Assembly (NCBI GenBank): GCA_000715685.1
Contig: KL569484.1
Span: 18,129-25,164, forward strand
Reading direction: 5' to 3'
DNA: 7,036 nt
Source of the DNA: Streptomyces lilacinus
Lineage (GTDB): Bacteria > Actinomycetota > Actinomycetes > Streptomycetales > Streptomycetaceae
Part shown: positions 1 to 4,685 of the stretch, piece after piece
How positions within the stretch are numbered: the stretch's first letter is position 1
Layout of the letters: the number at the start of each line of letters is the position of its first letter
Position numbers and translations under genes: made by a program
Notes under the pieces: generated by a model
Databases searched by the model: none
What the model was told of the DNA's origin: nothing
The model's input: only the letters and a program-made list of their open reading frames with translations

Positions 1-1
1 C

Positions 2-265
2 GCGATCCGCGAGGCGCTGGCCGGCGCGAGCGCCGAGGACCGGCCGGGCCTCGAGCGCGCCGCCGGCCTCGTCGCCCTGCACGCCGCGCGCCCCGAGCGC
101 GAGGTCCGGGCCGAGTGGGTGCGCGGCATCCTCGCGGCGACCGGCGTCGACCCCCGTACCCACGAGATCCACGCGGTGCGCGAGCTGCGCCGGGCCGAGC
201 CCGGGCTCAGCCTGAAGGCGGCGGTGCTGCTGGTACGGGAGGCCGCGGGCTCGGACGAGCGGTAG
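2..265 (+). CDS. C-terminal part of an unrecognised protein (5' end outside the window)
   Basis: An open frame runs from the left edge to a TAG stop at 263-265, giving 87 residues with strong Streptomyces codon bias (G/C in nearly every third position). That supports a real gene entering from the left. The visible part is rich in Ala, Arg and Glu and predicted mostly helical. Its last 35 residues (around THEIHAVRELRR and GLSLKAAVLLVREA) loosely recall the C-terminal domain of ribosomal protein L7/L12, which several small Streptomyces proteins of unknown role carry. That resemblance is by eye only and I would not name the gene on it. The start, full length and upstream context are missing. It ends 80 bp before the MarR gene, and that gap holds what looks like a separate promoter, so the two are probably not one transcription unit. 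Confidence 0.6.
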   Translation, partial: AIREALAGASAEDRPGLERAAGLVALHAARPEREVRAEWVRGILAATGVDPRTHEIHAVRELRRAEPGLSLKAAVLLVREAAGSDER

Positions 266-269
266 CGAC

Positions 270-298
270 GACCCCGACCCCGACCCCGATCCCGATAT
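270..298. repeat. GACCCC hexanucleotide tandem repeat
   Basis: Three exact GACCCC units (270-287) are followed by a variant GATCCC (288-293) and a decayed GATATC. The run lies just after the stop codon of the upstream gene and ahead of the MarR promoter. It is a simple-sequence repeat of the kind that arises by slippage. No function is visible. Confidence 0.7.
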
Positions 299-312
299 CC
301 GAGATGGCTCCG

Positions 313-329
313 GTCGGCATGTGGCCGAC
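313..329. promoter_or_regulatory. Inverted repeat upstream of the MarR gene, candidate autoregulatory operator
   Basis: GTCGGC (313-318) and GCCGAC (324-329) form a perfect 6-bp inverted repeat around ATGTG. It ends 3 nt before the putative -10 hexamer (333-338), so a bound dimer would cover the -10/-35 spacer. MarR proteins commonly repress their own promoter by binding such palindromes. That this is the operator is inference. Short GC-rich inverted repeats are common in this genome type. Confidence 0.35.
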
Positions 330-332
330 GGG

Positions 333-338
333 TACGCT
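333..338 (+). promoter_or_regulatory. Putative -10 element (TACGCT) of a leaderless MarR transcript
   Basis: TACGCT fits the TANNNT consensus of actinobacterial -10 boxes and lies exactly 7 nt before the GTG at 346, so transcription would begin at or next to the start codon. No usable Shine-Dalgarno sequence lies at a normal distance: the only AGG is 2 nt from the GTG. The DUF3817 gene has the same hexamer at the same spacing. No convincing -35 box is visible. Confidence 0.4.
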
Positions 339-345
339 CGAGGAC

Positions 346-858
346 GTGCCGAAGCCGCTCAGCCTCCCCTTCGACCCCATCGCCCGCGCCGACGAGCTCT
401 GGAAGCAACGCTGGGGGTCCGTGCCCTCCATGGCCGCGATCACCTCGATCATGCGCGCGCACCAGATCCTGCTCGGCCAGGTCGACGCGGTCGTGAAGCC
501 GTACGGGCTGACCTTCGCGCGGTACGAGGCGCTGGTGCTGCTCACCTTCTCCAAGGCGGGCGAGCTGCCGATGTCGAAGATCGGCGAGCGGCTGATGGTC
601 CACCCCACGTCGGTCACCAACACCGTGGACCGTCTGGTCACCGCCGGCCTCGTGGCCAAGCGCCCCAACCCCAACGACGGCCGCGGCACGCTCGCGTCGA
701 TCACCGACAAGGGGCGCGAGGTCGTGGAGTCCGCCACGCGGGACCTGATGGCGATGGACTTCGGGCTCGGTTCGTACGACGCGGAGGAGTGCGGGGACAT
801 CTTCCGCATCCTGCGACCGCTGCGGGTGGCGTCCGGGGACTTCCAGGACGAGGAGTGA
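346..858 (+). CDS. MarR family winged-helix transcriptional regulator
   Basis: A 170-residue protein with the MarR fold. Dimerisation helices lie at both ends (about 28-52 and 123-165). The winged helix-turn-helix spans about 54-122, with the recognition helix near 87-100 (PTSVTNTVDRLVTAG) and the wing at 104-120 carrying the family-typical DGRG (Asp111, Arg113). It should bind a palindromic operator as a dimer and let go on ligand binding; the ligand is unknown. I chose the GTG at 346 over upstream in-frame ATGs at 304 and 319 because close relatives, as I recall, begin M/V-PKPLSLPFDP and because the -10-like box and its spacing fit this start. It resembles S. coelicolor SCO5413, a widespread actinomycete MarR protein of known structure but unknown function. 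It lies 50 bp upstream of the DUF3817 gene and near icmA, so either may be a target, but nothing here proves it. Confidence 0.9.
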   Translation: MPKPLSLPFDPIARADELWKQRWGSVPSMAAITSIMRAHQILLGQVDAVVKPYGLTFARYEALVLLTFSKAGELPMSKIGERLMVHPTSVTNTVDRLVTAGLVAKRPNPNDGRGTLASITDKGREVVESATRDLMAMDFGLGSYDAEECGDIFRILRPLRVASGDFQDEE

Positions 859-863
859 CGGGC

Positions 864-883
864 GGGGCGGCGAAGATCGCCCC
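864..883. promoter_or_regulatory. Short hairpin between marR and the DUF3817 gene
   Basis: GGGGCG (864-869) pairs with CGCCCC (878-883) around an 8-nt loop. An alternative nested pairing is GGCGA (869-873) with TCGCC (877-881). It lies 5 nt after the marR stop and ahead of the DUF3817 -10-like box. It could be a weak terminator for marR or an operator. No T tract follows. Confidence 0.3.
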
Positions 884-895
884 GGAAGATGCCGT

Positions 896-901
896 TACGC
901 T
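896..901 (+). promoter_or_regulatory. Putative -10 element (TACGCT) of a leaderless DUF3817 transcript
   Basis: TACGCT lies exactly 7 nt before the ATG at 909, and the intervening CGTTGCC has no Shine-Dalgarno character. This repeats the arrangement at marR (same hexamer, followed by CG, same spacing), which argues for a real promoter and a leaderless mRNA. Confidence 0.4.
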
Positions 902-908
902 CGTTGCC

Positions 909-1247
909 ATGAAATCCAGCGTGCTGACCCGTTACCGCGTCATGGCCTATGTGACCGGCGTCCTGCTCGTCCTGCTCTGCCTCGGCGTCGTCGCCAAGTA
1001 CGGGCTGGACATGGACGGTGCCGCGTCCTTCACCAAGGTCGTGGGCATCGCGCACGGGTGGCTGTTCGTGATCTACCTCGCCTTCGCCTTCGACCTGGGC
1101 TCCAAGGCGAAGTGGCCGATGGGCAAGCAGGTGTGGGTGCTGATCGCCGGCACGATCCCGGCCGCCGCGTTCATCGTCGAGCGCAAGATCACCCGCGAGA
1201 TCGAGCCGCTGGTCGCCGACGCCGCCGCGGACCCCGCGCGCGCCTGA
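909..1247 (+). CDS. DUF3817 domain membrane protein
   Basis: A 112-residue integral membrane protein. Three hydrophobic segments are visible at about 11-31, 44-62 and 74-91, and the polar C-terminal tail ends in an Ala/Asp-rich low-complexity stretch. Two motifs, HGWLFVIYL (49-57) and GTIP with a following ER (81-92), are typical of DUF3817 (recalled as PF12823), a small family of unknown function common in actinobacteria. The ATG at 909 starts the protein cleanly before the first membrane segment; the longer open frame upstream is only read-through antisense to nothing and overlaps marR in another frame. The last codons lie inside a GC-rich repeat that continues past the stop, so the tail has probably grown or changed by slippage. 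It sits between marR and icmA. No biochemical role can be given. Confidence 0.87.
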   Translation: MKSSVLTRYRVMAYVTGVLLVLLCLGVVAKYGLDMDGAASFTKVVGIAHGWLFVIYLAFAFDLGSKAKWPMGKQVWVLIAGTIPAAAFIVERKITREIEPLVADAAADPARA

Positions 1248-1303
1248 CGCCGCGGACCCCGCGGACCCCGCGCGCCTGACGCCGCGGCCCCGCGCGCCCG
1301 ACG
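1218..1303. repeat. GC-rich degenerate direct repeats spanning the DUF3817 stop codon
   Basis: Three imperfect copies of a unit starting GACGCCGC and continuing GGACCCCGCGCGC lie head to tail at 1218-1245, 1246-1277 and 1278-1299, followed by a further GACG. The second copy holds an internal doubling of GCGGACCCC. The stop codon of the DUF3817 gene (1245-1247) lies at the first junction, so the repeat covers both coding tail and spacer. It looks like slippage-driven expansion. Confidence 0.7.
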
Positions 1304-1307
1304 TTTC

Positions 1308-1346
1308 CGCCCCGGACACGCCGCCCCTTGTGTCCGGGGCGTTCTT
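1308..1346 (+). terminator. Rho-independent terminator after the DUF3817 gene
   Basis: CGCCCCGGACAC (1308-1319) is perfectly complementary to GTGTCCGGGGCG (1330-1341), a 12-bp stem with a 10-nt loop, followed by TTCTT. It lies 61 bp after the DUF3817 stop and just before the icmA promoter region, so it should isolate icmA from upstream transcription. Confidence 0.85.
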
Positions 1347-1352
1347 GCGCGA

Positions 1353-1380
1353 AAATTTAGTAGGACGTCCTAGTAAATTT
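1353..1380. promoter_or_regulatory. 28-bp AT-rich palindrome upstream of icmA, candidate operator
   Basis: The site is symmetric about 1366/1367, with 13 of 14 base pairs matching; only G1360/G1373 breaks it. The core TAGGACGTCCTA (1361-1372) is perfect and the arms run AAATTTA and TAAATTT. It begins 7 nt after the preceding terminator's T tract and ends 33 nt before the icmA ATG, where the core promoter is expected. Such an AT-rich perfect site in very GC-rich DNA is very unlikely by chance and should bind a dimeric regulator. Which regulator is unknown; the nearby MarR protein or a distant TetR- or GntR-type regulator of acyl-CoA metabolism are possibilities. Confidence 0.65.
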
Positions 1381-1413
1381 GGTTCGAAGCGCGGAGAGGC
1401 AGACGACACCACC

Positions 1414-3103
1414 ATGGACGCAGCAGCCATCGAGGCGGGCCGCAGCCGCTGGCAGGCCCGGTTCGACGCGGCGCGCAAGCGCGACGCCGACTTCACCACC
1501 CTCTCCGGCGACGAGGTCGCCCCCGTCTACGGCCCCCGCCCCGGCGACGCCTACGAGGGCTTCGAGCGCATCGGCTGGCCCGGTGAGTACCCCTTCACCC
1601 GCGGCCTGTACGCCACGGGCTACCGCGGCCGCACCTGGACCATCCGCCAGTTCGCCGGCTTCGGCAACGCCGAGCAGACCAACGAGCGCTACAAGATGAT
1701 CCTGGGCAACGGCGGCGGCGGGCTCTCCGTCGCCTTCGACATGCCCACCCTCATGGGGCGCGACTCCGACGACCCCCGCTCCCTCGGCGAGGTCGGCCAC
1801 TGCGGCGTCGCCATCGACTCGGCCGCCGACATGGAGGTCCTCTTCAAGGACATCCCCCTCGGCGACGTCACCACCTCGATGACGATCAGCGGCCCCGCCG
1901 TCCCCGTCTTCTGCATGTACCTGGTCGCCGCCGAGCGGCAGGGCGTGGACCCCGGCATCCTCAACGGCACGCTGCAGACCGACATCTTCAAGGAGTACAT
2001 CGCGCAGAAGGAGTGGCTCTTCCACCCCGAGCCCCACCTGCGCCTGATCGGCGACCTCATGGAGCACTGCGCCCGCTCCATCCCCGCCTACAAGCCCCTG
2101 TCCGTCTCCGGCTACCACATCCGCGAGGCCGGGGCCACGGCCGCGCAGGAGCTCGCGTACACCCTCGCCGACGGCTTCGGCTACGTCGAGCTGGGACTCA
2201 GCCGCGGGCTCGACGTCGACACCTTCGCCCCGGGCCTGTCCTTCTTCTTCGACGCCCACGTCGACTTCTTCGAGGAGATCGCCAAGTTCCGCGCGGCACG
2301 CCGGATCTGGGCGCGCTGGATGAAGGAGGTCTACGGCGCGAAGACGGACAAGGCCCAGTGGCTGCGCTTCCACACGCAGACCGCTGTGTATAAGAGACAG
2401 GTACAACAACGTGGTCCGTACGGCGGTGGAGGCCCTGGCGGCCGTCCTGGGCGGCACCAACTCCCTCCACACCAACGCCCTCGACGAGACCCTCGCCCTC
2501 CCCAGCGAGCAGGCCGCCGAGATCGCCCTGCGCACGCAGCAGGTGCTGATGGAGGAGACCGGCGTGGCCAACGTCGCCGACCCGCTGGGCGGCTCCTGGT
2601 ACGTCGAGCAGCTCACCGACCGCATCGAGGCCGACGCCGAGAAGATCTTCGAGCAGATCAAGGAACGAGGACTCCGGGCGCACCCCGACGGGCAGCACCC
2701 CATCGGCCCGATCACCTCCGGCATCCTGCGCGGCATCGAGGACGGCTGGTTCACCGGCGAGATCGCCGAGAGCGCCTTCCGCTACCAGCAGGCCCTGGAG
2801 AAGGGCGCCAAGCGCGTTGTGGGCGTCAACTGCCACGAGGGCTCGGTGACCGGCGACCTGGAGATCCTGCGGGTCAGCCACGAGGTGGAGCGCGAGCAGG
2901 TCCGCGTCCTCGCGGACCGCAAGGCCGCCCGCGACGACGCCCGCGTCCGCGCCTCCCTCGACGCGATGCTGACCGCCGCGCGCGACGGCTCCAACATGAT
3001 CGGCCCCATGCTGGAGGCGGTGCGCGCCGAGGCGACACTGGGCGAGATCTGCGACGCCCTGCGCGACGAATGGGGCACGTACACGGAGCCGGCGGGCTTC
3101 TGA
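1414..3103 (+). CDS. icmA: Isobutyryl-CoA mutase large subunit, frame broken by adapter sequence at 2385-2400
   Basis: Large, substrate-binding subunit of coenzyme B12-dependent isobutyryl-CoA mutase, which interconverts isobutyryl-CoA and n-butyryl-CoA and so joins valine breakdown to butyrate and polyketide precursor supply. The 5' part (1414-2384) gives residues 1-323 of the TIM barrel, including TIRQFAGFG and GGGLSVAFDMPTLMGRDSDDP. The 3' part (from 2402, another frame) resumes at YNNVVRTAVEAL and ends EWGTYTEPAGF. The residues that separate IcmA from methylmalonyl-CoA mutase are Phe80 (Tyr in the latter) and Gln198 (Arg in the latter); both are of IcmA type. No B12-binding DxHxxG domain is present, as expected when IcmB supplies it. 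Restoring the conserved GVSLTAQQP stretch lost at the junction gives exactly 566 residues, the length I recall for IcmA. As printed, the ATG frame continues wrongly to 3510 as a spurious 698-residue chimera. GGAGAGG at 1393-1399 is a somewhat distant ribosome binding site. Confidence 0.92.
2385..2400 (+). other. Nextera/Tn5 mosaic-end adapter remnant inside icmA (assembly artefact)
   Basis: TGTGTATAAGAGACAG equals the last 16 of the 19 bases of the Tn5 mosaic end used in Nextera libraries. It stands where icmA should encode about GVSLTAQQP, replacing roughly 27 bases with 16 and shifting the frame by a net 11. The flanking 9-mers (GCAGACCGC before, GTACAACAA after) differ, so there is no Tn5 target duplication, and no transposon body is present. 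The reverse complement of the same end closes the contig at 7017-7036. Confidence 0.95.
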
Positions 3104-3120
3104 GCGCGCCACCGGGCCGT

Positions 3121-3149
3121 TCCGTCCGCCGCGCCCTGCGGCGGACGGA
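3121..3149. terminator. Bidirectional hairpin terminator between icmA and the convergent toxin-antitoxin-like operon
   Basis: TCCGTCCGCCGC (3121-3132) pairs perfectly with GCGGCGGACGGA (3138-3149) around the loop GCCCT. The 12-bp stem starts 17 bp after the icmA stop and ends 10 bp before the stop of the convergent small gene, so it can serve both. No T tract follows, which is common for Streptomyces terminators. Confidence 0.8.
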
Positions 3150-3159
3150 TGGCGGGGCG

Positions 3160-3408
3160 TTACGGCAGGGGTACGGACTTCACCACGGTCACGGTGACCA
3201 CGGACGGACTGACAACGTAGGTGATGAACGCGATGCCGCCGATGGTCGCGTCGCGACGGTCGCGGTCGCCGCGCACGGGGCTGGATCCACAGCCGTACGG
3301 GTCCTGCGCCAGGGCGGTCATCCCGTTCTCGAACAACTTGCGCCGTTCGGCGGTCAGACTCCGGCGCTCGGTCGCAGCGTCATCGGTATAGGCGATGCGG
3401 TAGTTCAA
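3160..3408 (-). CDS. Putative RelE/ParE-like toxin of a type II toxin-antitoxin pair
   Basis: An 82-residue small protein read from a TTG at 3408-3406. The TTG overlaps the TGA stop of the upstream gene (TTGA), and AGGAG lies 6 nt before it (CTCCT at 3415-3419 on the plus strand), which supports both the start and translational coupling. The order fits the RelE/ParE fold: helices in about residues 10-38 (DDAATERRSLTAERRKLFENG), then a basic GDRDRR stretch and hydrophobic strands at about 55-80 (IAFITYVV, VVTVTVVKSV). Such toxins cleave mRNA at the ribosome or poison gyrase; which applies here cannot be told. The start DDA, the middle LAQDPYG and the end VTVTVV recur in small Streptomyces proteins paired with the same upstream partner, as I recall. 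Rare codons such as ATA hint at transfer. It could instead be an uncharacterised non-toxic relative. Confidence 0.6.
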   Translation of the reverse strand: MNYRIAYTDDAATERRSLTAERRKLFENGMTALAQDPYGCGSSPVRGDRDRRDATIGGIAFITYVVSPSVVTVTVVKSVPLP

Positions 3409-3692
3409 CCAGCGCTCCTGTACTCGTCTTCCGATTCATCGTCGAAGCGGACGCCGGAGAAGTCCCCCGCCTTCAGACGTGCGACAAGTGCTTCCTCGTC
3501 CGGGTCGTAGGCCTGAGGCGTTCGCAGGGCCCACCGGGCCAGTACGCCGGAGATCTCATCTGCACCGGCCTGCTCCGCTTCACGCTCGAACTCGGCGCGC
3601 TGCTCCTCCGGCAGCGCTTCACGGATGGCGTGGATGGTGCCCGGCAGCTCTACTGTCCGGCCGCCGACCGTTGTGGTGAAGGTCTTGGCCAT
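3405..3692 (-). CDS. Putative antitoxin of the same pair
   Basis: A 95-residue acidic protein starting at the ATG at 3692-3690 with a good ribosome binding site (GAGGAAGGG, complement of 3701-3709, 8 nt before the ATG). The N-terminus MAKTFTTTVGGRTVELPG reads as a short beta region, and IHAIREALPEEQRAEFEREAEQAGADE (about 21-47) as a helix pair. The C-terminal third is rich in Asp and Glu (DPDEEALVARLKAGDFSGVRFDDESEDE) and probably disordered until it wraps the toxin, as in many type II antitoxins. No clear ribbon-helix-helix or HTH motif is visible, so DNA binding is unproven. It precedes the toxin-like gene and overlaps it by 4 bp, the usual antitoxin-first order. The function is inferred from size, charge and arrangement. 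Confidence 0.6.
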   Translation of the reverse strand: MAKTFTTTVGGRTVELPGTIHAIREALPEEQRAEFEREAEQAGADEISGVLARWALRTPQAYDPDEEALVARLKAGDFSGVRFDDESEDEYRSAG

Positions 3693-3709
3693 GCCTCGTT
3701 CCCTTCCTC

Positions 3710-3877
3710 AGTGCTCGTGGGGCCATGGTCGCTTGCCGCTCCGAACTATGCCCGTCGTCTGCCCTGCGCGGTGCACGAAACTCACTCAGGAGTGCGAAGT
3801 AGCAGTGAACTCGGCCCGTGCACGGCGTGCCCGCCCTAGCCTCCGGCGTCAGCCGCGAGCCGCCGTGGCCCATCGGC
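3710..3877. other. Spacer upstream of the toxin-antitoxin-like operon
   Basis: No gene is visible in these 168 bases. They must hold the minus-strand promoter of the small operon and the end of the TetR transcript. A small inverted repeat, CACTC-AG-GAGTG (3783-3794), is the only clear symmetric element and might be an operator. No strong terminator for the TetR gene is seen. Confidence 0.4.
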
Positions 3878-4504
3878 TCAGGCCGTCGCCCCCAGCCCCC
3901 CGATCAGCAGCGTGGCGAAGCCGCGGGCCCATTCCTCGTCCACCGGCTCCGCGCTGACCAGCGTGCGGTGGACGACGGCGCCGGCGATGACGTCGAAGAT
4001 GAGGTCGGCCGTGCGGGACGCCGTCGTGGCGTCGTCCTCGCGGGGGAGTTCGCCGCGGCGCTGGGCGCGTTCGCGGCCGAGGAGGACGAGGGACTTCTGG
4101 CGGTCGACGATGGCGGAGCGGATGCGGTCGCGGAGGGCGCCGTCGCGGGTGGACTCGGCGACGACGGCCATCAGGGCCGTCTTGGTCTCCGGGCGCTCGA
4201 GCAGGGCCGCGAACTGCAGGACGACGCCCTCGATGTCGGCGTGGAGGCTGCCGCGGTCGGGGAGCTCGAGGTGTTCGTCGAAGAGGTCGGCCACCGCGTC
4301 GACGACGAGCTCGCTCTTGCCGGCCCAGCGGCGGTAGAGGGTGGTCTTGGCGACGCCCGCGCGGGCGGCGACGTCGCCCAGGGTGAGCTTGCCCCAGCCC
4401 AGCTCGACGAGCGCGGCGCGCGTGGCGTCGAGGATCGCCCGGTCGGCCTCGGCACTGCGCGGGCGCCCGGTGCGGCGCGCGGGGGAGGAGGCGGCGGAAC
4501 TCAT
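3878..4504 (-). CDS. TetR/AcrR family transcriptional regulator
   Basis: A 208-residue one-domain repressor. After a basic N-terminal tail with GRPR (13-16), the TetR_N domain runs about 20-68, with the helix-turn-helix LTLGDVAARAGVAKTTLYRRW at about 40-60. WAGKSELVVDAV follows at the usual place. The all-helical C-terminal ligand domain (about 75-205) includes LERPETKTALMAVVAEST and looks like the TetR_C_11-type domain common in Streptomyces, though I cannot confirm the subfamily. It should act as a dimer at a palindromic operator and release it on binding a small hydrophobic ligand, unknown here. It is divergent from the thioredoxin-TPR gene, and the perfect inverted repeat at 4572-4594 between them is the obvious candidate operator, suggesting autoregulation and possible control of its neighbour. 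No exporter gene lies beside it. A -10-like TAGGGT 7 nt upstream of the ATG suggests a leaderless mRNA. Confidence 0.9.
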   Translation of the reverse strand: MSSAASSPARRTGRPRSAEADRAILDATRAALVELGWGKLTLGDVAARAGVAKTTLYRRWAGKSELVVDAVADLFDEHLELPDRGSLHADIEGVVLQFAALLERPETKTALMAVVAESTRDGALRDRIRSAIVDRQKSLVLLGRERAQRRGELPREDDATTASRTADLIFDVIAGAVVHRTLVSAEPVDEEWARGFATLLIGGLGATA

Positions 4505-4511
4505 GGCACGG

Positions 4512-4517
4512 ACCCTA
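4512..4517 (-). promoter_or_regulatory. Putative -10 element (TAGGGT) of a leaderless TetR transcript, within an inverted repeat
   Basis: Read on the minus strand, TAGGGT is followed by 7 nt (CCGTGCC) and then the ATG at 4504-4502, the same spacing as at marR and the DUF3817 gene. No good Shine-Dalgarno sequence is seen. The hexamer overlaps the inverted repeat CCCTAC (4513-4518) and GTAGGG (4525-4530), which could be a second operator. Confidence 0.4.
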
Positions 4518-4571
4518 CCGCCGAGTAGGGCTCTCGGCGGGAGGGGCTTGCGGGGAGGGTGGGGGGTGCAG

Positions 4572-4594
4572 TTACGCTACGGCTCGTAGCGTAA
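4572..4594. promoter_or_regulatory. Perfect 23-bp palindrome between divergent tetR and thioredoxin genes, candidate TetR operator
   Basis: TTACGCTACG (4572-4581) and CGTAGCGTAA (4585-4594) are exact inverted 10-mers around GCT. Size, symmetry and place in the divergent intergenic region are typical of TetR-family operators. It lies 67 bp upstream of the TetR start and 91 bp upstream of the thioredoxin-TPR start, so it could control one or both. Confidence 0.75.
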
Positions 4595-4685
4595 GAGCGA
4601 CAACCACGGACGCCGGGTGGGGACCCGGTGTCGTCAGCCACCGCTATTTTTCCGGTTCACCGCGCCGAGGGGGGAGGATGGCCCC

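Noticed and set aside
1347..1413. Cobalamin riboswitch upstream of the B12-dependent mutase gene
   Set aside because: Only about 70 bp separate the terminator from the start codon, and no B12-box-like sequence is present.
207..1499. Long minus-strand open frame of 430 codons
   Set aside because: It is antisense to marR, the DUF3817 gene and the start of icmA, with low-complexity composition; a typical shadow in high-GC DNA.
2385..2400. A genuine Tn5-like transposon insertion or excision scar
   Set aside because: There is no 9-bp target duplication and no transposon sequence; a scar would not remove 27 bases, and the same adapter terminates the contig.
1414..3103. Methylmalonyl-CoA mutase large subunit or ethylmalonyl-CoA mutase
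   Set aside because: Phe80 and Gln198 are IcmA-type residues, no B12-binding domain follows, and the rebuilt length is 566 against roughly 650-750 for those enzymes.
1357..3112. Long minus-strand open frames opposite icmA
   Set aside because: They mirror the codon bias of icmA and encode Val/Gly/Ala/Asp-rich sequence with no recognisable domain.
1414..3510. A continuous 698-residue protein from the icmA start through the junction to 3510
   Set aside because: After 2385 the frame leaves the conserved mutase sequence and becomes a Gly/Pro/Arg-rich shadow translation; the true frame resumes one register over at 2402.
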